From Anastatus disparis (Eukaryota > Arthropoda > Insecta > Hymenoptera > Eupelmidae), in the NCBI GenBank assembly GCA_017163975.1, contig JAFFSR010000237.1:1116001-1180000 (forward strand): DNA of 64,000 bases. The letters are read 5' to 3'. Below the pieces are notes generated by a model. It was not told the DNA's origin. It did no database searches and was given only the letters and a program-made list of their open reading frames with translations. Shown piece by piece: positions 36,911-50,790 of the stretch (position 1 is the stretch's first letter; every line of letters starts with the position of its first letter). The position numbers and the translations under genes are program-made.

Positions 36911-39900
36911 TAGGCATAATAATGTTCGTGCATTCGAGAAATCTTTTTAAAAAGAATACGTCTTAAGATTTTGCTTAACGAAAAAAAATTCATACGTTTA
37001 TATATAATACAAGTAAAAAGCGCAAAAAAATTCTTTTTTGAAAATTTTGGGGATAAAAAAAAATTACTTTATATGTGATGTTTATACATGTATGTAAATG
37101 TCTATGTATAATAATATTTTGATTGATTGTATGTTATTATATTATATTATATAATGATTAAACATATTATATTAATATATTATAATAAATATGATCAATA
37201 ATCAAAGTATATTTAACCTAGACACATTTAAAGTATCTAATTATTTTTTTCTCCTCTGTGAGGAAATTTTTTCCTGATCAACAATTTTCAAGTATAATAT
37301 TGTTGATTTGAAAAAATTTTCGTTCTTTATTAACGCGTGACAAAATAACATTGTTTATTGTGCCTAGAAAGGAGCAAAGCATTTCTCTTATTCTATATAT
37401 ACAAAAGAAAAAATATATATATAAATATATATATTATCTAAAGTCGATAAACGATAAAGACTGGTAATCACAATTGCAAAAAAAAGGAAAAATTACAATT
37501 GTCTGTAATTACACGAGAGCCCATAGGAGAGTTATTACAGATTGTTTAATATTTTTTTTTCTTTGTTACATTTAAATACATTTAAATAGAAGTTCGATTC
37601 TGCGAACTTTGCTTTCGAGCAAAATATTTATTATATAGAGTCACATTGGCTTCCGCAAGTTTCTATGTATGTTAGAAAAAAAGTTCTACTTAACTTTTCA
37701 GCGGGCTCTGCATTTTTCTTTTTCTTCGTTTTATCAATTACGAAGAACGAAATAAGAAATTGAAAGAACAAGTTTTTTTGTCAATTAATAAATGTACGCG
37801 CTTTTTACCCTTGTTTATTTTTTTTTCTGTTACTACATTGTTTCGAATATTATTATTTTTTCTTATTACGTTTTCGAGTTTACTGCAGTTTGTGAATTAA
37901 TAATTTGTTCGTTTATTAATTTTTTTTTCTTTACGCAAGTAATAGCTTTGCGTTGCTGCGATAAAGGAAGAAAAGAGGAAAAAAACTATCAAATTGGAAT
38001 TATGTTTTATTTGACTCTAGTTTTTTTTATATGATACATAATGTATAGCCGATTGTAATAATGGATTCCAGTTTTATTGGAAGTGTTGATAGACTTTTTA
38101 CGAGAATCACCAGATAATATTTGGAGATGTGGCAAACCGTCGATCGTAAAAGTGTAGGATTATTTTTATACATTTTTGAAGAAACTGAGTATGTTCTGGC
38201 ACGATATTTTTATTTTATTTTTAAATAAAATTAACAATAAATTGATTGCGTACATTGTATATAAGAAGAGTTTATTGAATGTTATTATTTTCTTTAAGTT
38301 TATCATTTAATATTTTTTCACTTTTTATACAATTTTTAAAATAATAGAAGAAAGGAATTAACATTTAGATTTGCAATTGTAATAAGAAGAAATGTTTTGC
38401 TGGAACATAATTGATTTCTTACGATAAAGAGACAACGGTGCAATGACATCCACTTGATTTGTCAAATTTATTACTTTTTCTTCTCTCTACAGTTCATGGG
38501 ATTGGAAAGTAAAGCTGAATTGCATTTTTTTTCTTTTTTAAGTAAATAAAGAAAATAAGAATATAAGACTGTAGCGCGAAGAATAAAGTTTTCTTTTTTT
38601 TCCATTAATTCTTTTCGATTGCGAATTGAAAACAAAAAGGAACTGTAATTTGGAAGCTTGTTATCGTTCGATTAATTACACTTGTATTTTCGTTTTTCCC
38701 TGCTTATAAGAGTACGTTTCTCTTTCAATTAATTTCTTTTTTTTTATATAAATGTTGCTTACTTTTATGCTGAATCTCTTAAAATGGCAAGTACTTGGTC
38801 GCTTTACTGGCACGTTCTATCTTTTTTTTTAGCCCTGGCGGATATGATTTTTGTTAATAATTAAATAAATTAATTTAATTTAATAGTGTTGTTTATAATT
38901 AAAACTTTGTTATGCGCATAAATAAATTGTGAGACAGTGTATTGTAAAAAAATATTGTAATTTTTACTATAAAATCGTTACTGAACAAATTTTAAATGAT
39001 TATAAACTTTATTTAAATCTAGTATAATCTTGATTTGTTATTTATAATGCATTTAATGTTGAAATTAACGTATAATATAAAATTACAAAATTTTTTTACA
39101 AGTCTAACTACATAAACTACTACTAGACGTAATTTTTGCAAGTTTTTAACTAAAAATCAAGAGAAAAAACTCATTGGAGAAAAAAAAATTTCCACCAGGG
39201 AAAGTAAACATTAATAGCGCGTATGCCGAGTAAGTAGACTGAAAAACAAAACATAGAAAAAAATAATAATTAAATATAAAAAAAGTAAGTTGGGCTGTGT
39301 AAAACAATGGGAAGTAACAAGCGCAGCAATACTGTTTGTGCGAGCTTCAAATTAATTACATGTTAAACATGTCACTTTATATGTGTACGACGATTAATGA
39401 TACGCGCGTATCTGTTTAATGGTATAAAAAATAATGATAAAAGAACAAAAAAAAAATTACAATAGAAAAGTGGATAATTATACTTGCATACGAAAGCATT
39501 CAAACGTGAAATTGGATATTACAAAAAAAATAATAGAAAAGTTCTTTCTTTGAATAACTTAAAAAAAAACTGTACCGCTAGTATATTATTATATACATAA
39601 CGGTACAAGTGTAACTTTTTACGAAAAAAAAAACAGGAAATACTTCACACGACGAAAGATTATTCGATAAAAAATACATGTACCCATCGATCATAGGAGT
39701 GGTCAACAATTTTAATTTCTACCGTAAATTTGTATAAGAAAATCAAGAAAAAATTATTATCATTAATAATGATTCGTTTAAATTTTATACATTCATAGAC
39801 AATATCAATTTTGTAGCGTTGACAAGAAAAATTTCCTTTGCCATTGGTCAAATCTGTTTTAAATATTGAATTTTTTTAATTGTACTTAGAAAATAGCATG

Positions 39901-41900
39901 AAAATTTTTATTACTAAATAGCAATAATATGTATAGTTAACAATGGTAAAAAGAAAATTTCTTTGTAAACATAACAAAATTTTAGATTGCACCACATTGT
40001 ACTATTTGTACTGTAATTTAAAGAAAAAGGCTCTTATATCGGCAGTATAATCTGCGGAAATGTTTTTTTTTCACTAGTTGCTATTCAATACGTAAATATT
40101 AATGTATCTTTAATATTTGTGTATTATTAACACAATTATTGAAATAAATTAATTGTCAATAAAAAAATAAAAGTTTTATTTTTTTTTATATTTGTAAAAT
40201 TTGTAAGTAAATTGAAAGAGCTTTATTCAAAATTCTTAAATAATTAAAAACTTCATTTATCGCCAAAAATTTTAAAAACTCTAAATATTGTTAATTATTT
40301 TTAAAATTCTAAAAGTGTAAATTACATTTATTTTAATTCTTATGATTTTAAGGATTTTTATTTCCTTAAATTGTATTTGAAATGCAAAAAAATTATAAAA
40401 ATCGATCACAGAAAGTTTGAGCGAATCGTTTCAGACAAACTTTTTTTTTTTATTTTATTGTGTATGAAAAAAAAACGAATGAAAAAAAAGAAAATTAAGC
40501 CAATATTGCTCGTACTACTGCCTGAATAAAAAAGCGTATAGAGTTCATACTTTTTAGCGTTCGAATGCCTTTCGAAAATCATGTTTTTCTATAAAAATGT
40601 GTAACTATTTGTGTAGAAAAATAACTTTACCGGCGTTAATAGTGATTTTTATTTGTGCTCCTAAAGTTCGAAAAAAAATAGTATCTATGACATAATACGA
40701 TAATTATTAATATTGATTTAAATTTTTTATTCTAAAAACATTGTTAAAATATTTCTCATTTTAAAAAAAAAAGTATTAGAAATTTTAACAAAAAAATTTT
40801 TAAACGTATTAATTTTTAGTAAATATAATAATGTAAATAAAAAATGTTTAAAAAAGTTAATCTCAACATATATGGACAGCATTATTTTTTTTATCATAAA
40901 TAATCGGAGCACAAATATAAGTTTGTAATGAGAATAAAAAAAAACAAACAGGACAAAATTATAAATTTTAAGCTCACTCCGTTCATTGATTCTTTCGTCG
41001 GTGCGGCGAATCATTTTCTCTGTTCTCCTCGCATCTGTCGTTAAAATTCATTATTATCTGTATTTCCTTTGCAAAAAAAACTGTAATGCGATCGAAAGTG
41101 TAATATATTTATATACTCAATATAAATTATTTTTGTCATTTATTGATCATTCCTATCCTATAAAAGTCCAAAATTTATTTCATATGCTTTATTTATTAGA
41201 TTGTAGATGTATTAAATTATTGATTATATTTAAAAAAGGTTAAAAAAAAAGAATAATTGCAAAAGGAAATTAGAACGTTTTTATATATCCTTAATAACTA
41301 TTTACATATTCATTAAAATAAACATCTAAAGTCGATCAAGATTAACTTGAATCAATATTAACTTTTGATGTCACTCGGTGCAATATAATCTTATCAGTTT
41401 TAGACGTTTATTTACAAACCGCTTTATCCAACCACCCTTCAGTAGGAATCTTATTTAGATTAAAAAAAACAAGTGATTTTTATCTTGACACTTTCGTTTG
41501 AAATTTGAAGATTAATTTGTCATGATATAAAGGATAAATTTAATAAAAAAAAAACCTATAATTTTGAGAATGCATTTTAGCATGTATAAAAATTGATTGG
41601 AATATGAAAACTTGTAAAATGACTAATTATATTATGATACATATTTTAAATTATATTGATGAATTTATTAATAAATTTGCAACAAAAATTTAAATTATAT
41701 TTTATTATTGTTTATAATAAAAGAATATTTATTTAATATATAAATTTAATTTCCTGTTTGAATAATTCTTGTTCAAAATATATTTTTATAATTATAATTG
41801 ATAATATCATATTTAAAATATACAATAGAAGGAATTCCTTTTTCTTACGGTTAAATTTAAAAAACAATTTAAATACTATACAATTTTTTAATTAACCCCA
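36911..41900. other. Gene-free AT-rich stretch between Roquin and SCaMC
   Basis: Many poly-A/T runs. Open frames at 37792-38034, 39660-39851, 40727-41014 and 40986-41243 are low-complexity F/I/L/K-rich and overlap each other on opposite strands, so they look like chance. No RNA gene or repeat family recognised. Confidence 0.55.
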
Positions 41901-41922
41901 TAACTCTCTACTTTATCAACAT

Positions 41923-42426
41923 TAGATGTCGCTATTGCTACCGAGCCTTCCAAATTTCCAGGAACCCGCTCTGTTTGCGCGAATAATAATCCCGCGACCC
42001 GCGACTGTGTCATCATCGTTCCTACGTTTGGTAAAGTTGTACGTGTGCGCGTACCAATACGACCAGTCGTTCAACACTGCGCGTGTGTCCCTTCTTCTAT
42101 TCGCTAAATTTCTATATACACATATTTACGTATATATACATACAATTTATACTCAAAGACACACAACCTACACCCAAAAAGGAATTAAAAAAAAAATAAA
42201 TACAAAAAATAAAACGTGTTAATCCTTATATCCTTATGAAGAAATATCGTAAGCCAGAGACTTTGACAAGTGTTACGTTTTAACATTAAAGGGATACAGA
42301 CTTTATTCGCGACTAAAACTTTGAGTATTTTATTTTTCTTTTTGTAAAGAGTCATCCTCGTGTCAGTGTCTTGATTTTACAAAAAAAAAAGAGAAACCAA
42401 ACTTACAGGATATAGCATTAAGTAAG
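41923..42426 (+). promoter_or_regulatory. Upstream promoter/first exon candidate for SCaMC
   Basis: It opens with TAGATGTCGCTA (41923-41934), the reverse complement of the motif in the Roquin promoter. A less AT-rich, CpG-containing island follows (41930-42100). A consensus donor TAAG|GTAAGT occurs at 42426/42427, which would splice to the acceptor at 46707. Confidence 0.4.
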
Positions 42427-42599
42427 GTAAGTCATAGTTTGGCAAAGTGTTTTTTTAACATTGTTCAACAGCAGCAACGTGTTGACAATTAAACAGTGCT
42501 CGGGATACGCGTACGATTTATTAAAATAAAACATTTTTAACCCGTAGTGTAAGAATTGGAGAGTTCAAAGAGTGATAAAGATGGAAGTATATGCGAAAT

Positions 42600-42881
42600 G
42601 TATATATATATTGTAGCAAACGTGCGTCTGCACGCGCGCGCGAGAATATCACCGGCTAGTATATAAAGGCAATATAACCCATACAGAACGTTTGTAACAT
42701 GCGTTTTTTTTCACATCTGACAAACTCGATATAACGTTAGCCAAAGTTTTTATTGTTTAGTCAATTGTTTTACAGTGTTTAATTATCGATAAATAAACGG
42801 AATATCAAGATGTCATGCTGATTTAATTGACAATATTGTTAGTTTTTCTCGATTATTTTAAACGACTGCTTTTTATCCTAA
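42600..42881 (+). promoter_or_regulatory. TATA promoter and possible alternative first exon of SCaMC
   Basis: A CG-rich run (about 42620-42645) precedes TATATAAA at 42660-42667. The TSS is expected near 42690. A possible donor CTAAG|GTAATA occurs at 42881/42882. Confidence 0.42.
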
Positions 42882-45239
42882 GGTAATAGTTATTAATTAT
42901 TGTGCAATCGTTCATTCATACATTGATTCATTGGTTATTGCATCCATAAAAATGCAACAATGCTATTTCCTACTATTTAACATCCTTGAACAAGACTGAT
43001 TTACATATAAAATATACAATAAATTATATACGTGCACAAATATGCCGAACGCTCGTTCTTATTGTTGCATTTCTTTGGTTTTTCTTATTTGGACGATGAC
43101 GATGACGATTTTTCGGTGGGGGAGGGCTCGTCTGGCAAGGAAAATATAAACATTATTTTATTCGTTAATAAGAAAAAAATGTGTATATTATAACGCGCGT
43201 GTTTGAGAGGGCTGCTCTTGTATGTGTATAGAGTGAAAGTGGGACAAGGTGTTTTTAGTGCGCACACCGCGTGTGTATATTATATATTCTATACGATGGT
43301 GGTAGTGAAAATATGCGTTCGAATACCTAAGATGACATTTTTTTTCCTGTAATCATAACCGTTAATAATACTTCCTCTTTTTTTTGATACTATACAGTTA
43401 CTGTAGAATTTGTTTTCAGTGCTAGGGTTATCGGTATATAGTTTTATTATTTTTTAAATATCATGTTTAAGAAAGACTGCAAAATCATTTTTGATTTTAG
43501 GGTTATGACAAAGTCTCGCCGAATGCATTGTAGACTCCTACGCTTTACAGAATTTAAGGAATGTTTTTAAAACAGTACAAACTGATTTATTTATAATAAT
43601 AAATGCATATTCTATTTTCGGGTAGTTTGAAGATTCGTTCAACAGCTTATTGAATAGAATGGTTTATATTTTCTGTTAAAAAGTAAATATTCTATAACCA
43701 AATAAATTATTTGTTTAAGTAATTGTCAAGATCATTTTACGTAAAATTTTTCTTATATAATTATATTATTAATGCATTTTTAAATACTTAAAGTTATACT
43801 AGCAATAATTCATTAAAGAAATGAACAAGTCGTAACTGTTCATTTTTATAGTTAGTGGATTTTAAAACTAAAGTCATGAGCTATTTAAAAACAATACAAA
43901 ATATAATAATTCTATTAAATTAATTAAAATTATCATATTTATATTTTTTATTTCATTTAACTTTTTTTTTAAACTCAGAACAAATACAATTTTTTAAGCT
44001 CAACTTTAATTCTTAGAATTAAAATTTTAAAATATAATATATGTTTCTCATAAACTAAAAAAAAATCAATTTTACTATAAAAAAATTTTAATGGTCATAC
44101 AATAATATTTTCTGCCTAAACATTTCATAAAACCTCAAAACTTGGAAAAATAACGTAAAACCACAAAATGTTCTTGGGATCTCAATCTATATACGAAAAT
44201 GTGTAAAACGCGCCGGCGCACGCTTGTGTCAAGGGCTTACACTTTTTAAGATATAATACGAGAATCAGTCTGGTAAGAGGTCAAGCGCAACGGGAAGTAT
44301 AATAAAGAATGAAAAAAAAAAGAAGAAAAAAATTGGAAATGTATAAACCATTACTTTTTTTATAATAGACTTTCTCCAGGTTCGGCATCGTTCACTATGT
44401 CGTAAAATTTTTAAATCTTCATAGGTAATATCAGAGCGAATTGAGATTTTAATTTTATTAAACGTAGATGGCCATAAAATATATAAACGTTAGAGTTTAG
44501 GGGGATGAGATAGAAAAAAGGCGAATTTTAGGATAAAACAGAAAGGGCGGAAACATATCTGAATGAAAGTCATGAGGGTGAGTTTTTATAGGTCGAGGTC
44601 GATTGAATAATTTAGTTTAGGATAAAAGGATAAGGATGTATATACTCATTAAAATATAAAAGAAAAGAAATATAAGCGCTATCGGTGCAGTTTCAAAACC
44701 GACTATTATTTTTCCCTATTGTCATTTTAATTGTTACGCTAAAAGATAAAGTTTTGCAAAAAAAAAATTTTAATACATCTTTTTTTCTAATTTGTTGGTC
44801 GTGAAAAGTTTTTTTTGTCTCCAACAATTGTATTCCTATGTCGTATTATTGAGGGAAAAAATCAATACTAAAAATTCTAGCACTGACTTGAGTATTAATT
44901 TTTCAATGCTGCATTTAACAATTCAAATCTCATTTCGAATCTTTAAACCTATTTGCCAACTACACAAACATTCCTTTACGTTGTTAAAGTTAAAACTTTC
45001 ATCTACACATTTTCATATTATTCAGTGTAACTACTTCCAAAAAAAAAATTATGCATAATTTTCAAATGATCTTATAAAACTATCAATATCAAATATTTTA
45101 TATTCTTATCAAAATAATTTTCATATAAAAGAAAAGTTAAAACTTAAAAAAACGCTTACAAAAAAAAATCCAAAATTCAAAAGAACAGATGTACAATCAT
45201 TATTAGGAAAAGCGCTTAAAAAGGTGCGGAGCTAAAGAA

Positions 45240-45345
45240 TTAGTATATAAGGACCAGCTGCCGCACTGCAGAAAGAGAGAGAGGACGCATAGTAACTCGA
45301 AAAAACGCGCGCTAACCTTTTTTTCTTTCCGCACCCACTAAGATT
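45240..45345 (+). promoter_or_regulatory. Second TATA promoter upstream of SCaMC
   Basis: TATATAAGG at 45244-45252 is followed by a CAGCTG E-box, a GA-rich run and a CG-rich segment to about 45340. No clear donor follows, so its transcript structure is unknown. CACGTG E-boxes lie downstream at 45745-45750 and 45812-45817. Confidence 0.4.
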
Positions 45346-46292
45346 AATTTTCCTTAAAATCGCTTGCTCTTAATACTACTGTGTTATGCACAGTGTGTTA
45401 TACAGTATTGGGAATGAGGATATTCCAATTTTCCTCTGAAAATTAAAGGTTTTAATAATAACGTTGAATATAATAGTAGGAAGATATTCGAAAAAAGACA
45501 GTTGTTTAGTTCCTTTTTTTTTTCATTTGAGTACACAAAAGTTGCATACGTAAAAAAATATAGAGAAGAAAATGAAAAAAAAATGTTTAATTTTGTATTA
45601 AAGATTCGTTTAAATTTAAATTTTATGTTCCAATTTGCTATCAAATATTAACGATTTTTAACAAGTTTATGTAAAGTTTTTATCTAATTTTTTTAAAAAT
45701 AAAGTTAATTATCATGATAATCATAACGGTGCATTTACAGCATTCACGTGATCAAAACTTGAGACGATTGCTCTAATTTTTAATTTCTCACCATACTTGA
45801 TGCGCAAGTTACACGTGACTTTTTGATGCGAATTAATATTACATTTAATGAGCTTTACACTGTACCTTAGAGTTCTTTTTAACTAAAGTAAATATGTCAA
45901 ACTTATGTAGACAATCAATTCGTAAGAAATATTTTATGTAAAGAAACTATATATATTACGATGATAAATTTTATTTTTATACTTACATAAACTGGGACCA
46001 AAATTTGAAGCACATTTTGTAACCTTTATTTTTATAACAATATAAAAAATTTATTGCTAAATATAAAATTTAAATTCTTTTTAAAAATCACTCGAATCTT
46101 AACCGACACAGTTGCTTTTATTGAATGAATAGATTAAACTAAAAATTGATTTTACTTGAGAATTATTTATGGAGAGACACTTTACGGACAATAAAAAAAA
46201 TTTCATAAAAAGTATAAGCGCTAAACCACAAAAAAAGCGTACAAAGACTTGTAAATATCAATCGATATGCTCATTGATATTTAGATAAAAAT

Positions 46293-46487
46293 AATTTTTT
46301 TTTGTTATATTTAACGTCGCTGTATTTGTGCTATCATATTGAAGCTTATTAGCGACGGAGATCGTCAGTGTGTTTGTGAACAAAGCACATGTAGGTGCTT
46401 GCATCAATTGGCCGAGAGCGGGATTCAAATTCGGGACCTCGAGATTACGAATCTATCGCTTTACCGACTGAGCCACTGATGATCTCT
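46293..46487 (-). repeat. tRNA-derived SINE, copy 3
   Basis: In the minus orientation: head GTGGCTCAGTCGGTAAAGCG, loop TTCGTAA, mutated B box GAATTTGAATCCC, body with CATGTGCTTTGTTCACAAAC and ATACAGCGACGTTAAATATA, then an A-rich tail. It lies about 220 bp before the 5' UTR exon of SCaMC. Confidence 0.83.
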
Positions 46488-46707
46488 ACGGTATTATCAT
46501 AGACACAAATTTTTAAATGATTATTTTGGAATAATTTTTAATTTTGAAATTGAATAATTTTTTACAAAATCTGAAATAAAAAATTCAATAAAAATTAATT
46601 AGAAACAATTCTAAATAAAACTAAAGATTATAAAAAAATTTGTAAAAAAAATTTATTTTATACTATTGTAAAAAAGTACCATCTAACGATAATTTTTATT
46701 CTTACAG

Positions 46708-46945
46708 CTTTGAATTGAATTACTTTGGGAACCAGCAAAGATGATAGCCATAAATCTAATTCCATCAGCAATCCTATACTGCGCGGAGAATCCACGGATA
46801 TTTCGCTACGCTTGAAATAATCATCGATCCCTCATCAATTTGAAAATAAAGAAAAAGGAAAATCCTGCTCTGTAATTAAAACATAAGAAAAAGAAGCCAA
46901 AAAACCAAAAAAAAAAACAAAGAAGAAATAAAAACCAAAAAAAAA
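46708..46945 (+). other. SCaMC 5' UTR exon segment with uORF
   Basis: Acceptor TTCTTACAG ends at 46707. A uORF of 24 codons plus stop (46741-46815) begins MIAINLIPSAILYCAENP. The rest of the leader is A-rich up to the main ATG at 46946. Confidence 0.55.
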
Positions 46946-49507
46946 ATGCCTACCAGTAATTTGGCCAGAGGTGCACAAGGTGTTGGTGCAGCAATGACAT
47001 CAACGCAGCCACCACCTGCGCATTATCTTCATGAATTACCTGCACAAGACGAGGAACGTCTTGGCAAATTATTTCAAAGCTTAGATCTTGATGGCAATGG
47101 TAGAATCGACGTACATGATTTATCCAAGGCATTACATAAGGCCGGCGTTCATGAGCGTTATGCTCAGGTGCGTTTATTAGAATTTTACATTTTCTGATTG
47201 GTCGATGATTTTTTAAGGTTTTAATGAACGATGTTTTTTACATTAGAGATTTCTTCAAGAAGAATGTTATTAAAAAATGATACCGAAAAAATTTTTAAAT
47301 AGTTTTATTTGCGTTAATAAATTTCAAAAATTTATATTATTTACAAATTTTTTATTTTTGTTCAAGAATAATTATTTATGTAAATAAAACCATACGAATT
47401 TATTAAATATTATAAGACCTATTAGAAAAGACGTTATTTAAAATATGAAACTCGAAATTGTTCAATTAGACTTTTTAAACGTTTGCCGAATGCCGTGAAG
47501 CTTAAATTAGATTAAAGTTTTAAAAAATGAAATTAAGTGTATTCTCCGCAAATAGCTTAAAGAATTACTTTTATAGATGTGAAGCAGCCAAACAAGTTGC
47601 ATTTTTAAAACATATTTGTGAAAGGTCAAAAGTACAAGCACTATTAAATAAAAGTCTGAGCGCGAATTAATAGCTATTACAATCGCAAATTATACAATTC
47701 TATCATAATTAACATCTTTAGAATTTGATGAAAGTTTTTCAAATACTTATTGATATTTTAAAAAATTAAACGATTTTTTATTAACATTTTAGAAGCTCAA
47801 AAATTTGTGTAAATTAAACGTTGTCCAATAAATTATTGAATCTCGATTAACCATACATGGACTTTTTAATGTATAATTAATAAACAATTCTGATCACTTA
47901 AAATTTCTAAACCTATTTAAATATTGCATTTAAACCGCAACCAAATCTTAGAAAATAGAATATATGCCAAATAGAACTTTCTATTTCAAATCTAAGCCAA
48001 CCGAAAATTCTAATATTGGATATGCGTTAGCAAATCGGAAAATGTACTGTGATATAGTAAATTAATAAGGATATTGCATTCGAAATTTGAAATTTCATTA
48101 ACAAAAATTTAGTATAAACCATAAAATTATTATTGATGTAAAATAAGAAAACAATGATATCAGCTTTTAAAAATGACGATAATAATAGAAAAAATTGTTA
48201 TGGCATGACGTAAAACAAAAATTTGTTGTGAGTGTTTTTATTTGTATTTCTTTCTACGCATTGTATGAAATTAATTTTCATCATGACATACATAGTTAAT
48301 TTTGCTTTCGTAAATATTGTTGGGTATAGAATTGTATCAATCTTTATATTAAAATAGATTTCGATAAATAGTAAAACTAGTGAAAAAATTGTTATCATTA
48401 GAATTGATGTTACGCGCTCGTCTTATTTTACAGATCAATAAACAATTTTTGAATTGCTTATTTTCGTATAATTATAAACTGTTTCGAGTAAAAATTATAT
48501 ATTCTGATTCTATTTATTGATTTGCTAACTCAAATATTCAAAATTTAGTTAAAAAAACGAATTTCAAAATTGGACTAACTTTGGCTTTTATTTTACCTAA
48601 GTAACAGTCTTGAATTTAAATTATGCATTCTGTTTCACAATTTTAGAATACATTAAAATAGTACGTGCATAAAATTTGTAAAAAAAATTCCAAATTATTT
48701 CTTAGGAAAAATCTTTAAAAAATTTGATATGCGTTACGTATGTAACGTTTTGTATGGTTTCATTCAAGGCAATAGGATTTTCTTTGTACATATTACATGT
48801 CTTATTAGCTTGTACTTGAATGTTATATTTTCTTAAAATAGATCTATTGATAAAAATGATAAATTTATAATTTTCAATTAATGAATCGCTTATTAATTAA
48901 ATCTTTAATTTTTCAGAAATTTTTGGCGCGTTCTGATCAAACAAAGAGCGGCGACATTAGTCTGGCAGAATTTATTCATTACGTACGAGAACATGAAAAA
49001 AATTTACGTTTACAATTCACCGACCTCGATAAGAATAAGGATGGTAAGTCATTAAACATTATTGAAAACTATTTAACCAGACATTTATTAATATCACCTG
49101 TCGATTACCTAAAAGGCTATTTTAACGAAAAATGTATAACATGATTATACAATGTTGTTTCAATTGTCTTCAAGGTTTAACACATGTGATTATTTTTACA
49201 ATTATAAAATATAAAAAATTATAAAATTTTACTCTTTTTATTTCTAGGTAAAATCGATTTAGAAGAATTAATAAAGGCTTTTAAAGATCTTGGGATTGAA
49301 ATGGAACCTGCAGAAGCAAAGAAATTACTTCAAAGGTATGTTTACATTTTTATTTATATCAAAGTTCAATTTTTAATACGATTTTATTTTTGCAGAATGG
49401 ACAAAGATGGAAGTCTTAATATCAGCTTTAATGAATGGAGAGATTTTTTGCTGTATGCACCAACTACCGATATTCATGAGCTTATTCAGTATTGGCGACA
49501 TAGTACG
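46946..49507 (+). CDS. SCaMC: SCaMC-type Ca-binding mitochondrial carrier, EF-hand half only
   Basis: Four coding exons: 46946-47167, 48917-49043, 49248-49335 and 49396-49507, giving 183 aa and ending at a phase-0 donor (ACG|GTGAGT). They encode four EF-hands with intact 12-residue loops at about residues 47-58 (DLDGNGRIDVHD), 81-92 (DQTKSGDISLAE), 112-123 (DKNKDGKIDLEE) and 148-159 (DKDGSLNISFNE). The final IHELIQYWRHST matches the SLC25A23/24/25 linker that precedes the carrier domain. SCaMCs swap ATP-Mg for phosphate across the inner mitochondrial membrane when cytosolic Ca rises. The carrier half (about 290 aa) was not found in the remaining 14.5 kb. Reading through the last donor adds only Val-Ser before a TAA. 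Confidence 0.88.
47168..48916 (+). other. First coding intron of SCaMC
   Basis: 1.75 kb, AT-rich. An open frame at 48198-48398 on the minus strand is low-complexity. Nothing else seen. Confidence 0.7.
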
Positions 49508-50527
49508 GTGAGTTAAAAATTTCTGCAATAAAATTGAGATGCAGATGGAAATTTTAAAAACAAAAAAAAATGTTATTAATTGAGAGTACTAATATTTACC
49601 AAGCATTGGTTTATTTACGATTAAATTTGTAAACTTTATGCTTATTATTTATATGATATTTCAAAGTTTTCATTTTATATTCTATTATTTTCAAAAATCT
49701 AAATTTTAATCATAAAAAAGTTTCTTTATTTGATTTATTTATTTATTGTATTTTAAACTATTTTGTCGTCGAAACCAATTTCACTGAGACAATAAAAACG
49801 TATTTATTTTTTTTTTAATTTTAATTCTTTTATGAAAAATAATTAATCTTTATTCAAAAACTAAATTAACTGATAATATAATAAGAATATTTTATTAAAG
49901 AAATAATTCTTAAAATAAACAATATTGTAATATATTTTATTAAAAAAATAACATTTAAAATAAAAAATTTTTAAATTATTGATGAAGTAAATATAGAATA
50001 ATTGATGTTGGATACGAGAGCCAACAAAATTTTTTAGCCTCCTTGTTGTTTCTAATAATACATTTTTTAAATAAGAATTTATGTTTACAAAACATTTTAA
50101 ACTCATAATTTTCTTCATAAAGAGAAACAAATTCTGATTGGAAAAGGTTTGTAATGCATTTTTTAGAATCATAATTTACATAAATATTGCATAAAGAATA
50201 ATAATTCAAACACTTATATCTTATGTGCTCATTTTAAATATGAATATTCTTTATGGTAAATTAGCAGATTAGTTTAACAAATTCATCCGTTATTGTAATA
50301 CCTTAATTAACATTTAAAATTGCAATAAAAATAAATGTTTAATATATTAATAAGTAAAAATATTTTATTAAAAGAAAACATTATTTTTTTTAAAGCTAGA
50401 AAAAACTTAATCCATATTAAATAATAATTAATGAAAATCATAAATTTAAAAAATAAAATAGCATAAAATAAGTTAATTTTTTGTAACGTTATTATTAATA
50501 ATTGTTAGATTTTAATTATTTAGACAA

Positions 50528-50790
50528 TGTCGCATTTTAGAAGTTACGCATGATTTTCGTAGTGCGGCGCAACAATCGCTCAAGAGAAAAGATTAAAATA
50601 ATGCGTTGTCTGATCGCGCCTTCTATAAGCGAAATCCGGAGACGGCGGGTATTATAAACTGTATGCTTATACCTGATTCGTTGAAAAGCGAGGGCTCGTC
50701 GCTTTATGACGTATGCGAAGCAGCGACTGACCTTCATTCCTCAGCTGTTCGTGCCGTGCTTAATTCTGTTTTACTGTGGCTTGCTTGCTT
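50528..50790. promoter_or_regulatory. GC-richer island, promoter-like, inside the SCaMC downstream region
   Basis: Visibly less AT-rich than its surroundings for about 260 bp, with several CpGs, a TATA-like TATTATAAA near 50651, an inverted repeat GTCGCT...AGCGAC (about 50698-50729) around TGACGT, and open frames on both strands. It could be an alternative promoter/first exon for SCaMC or a start of an antisense RNA. The 93-aa plus-strand frame has no recognisable family. Confidence 0.35.

Noticed and set aside
41926..42222. 98-aa open frame in the SCaMC promoter island
   Set aside because: Residues look like random translation of a leader with CA/TA runs; the segment is better read as non-coding exon or promoter.
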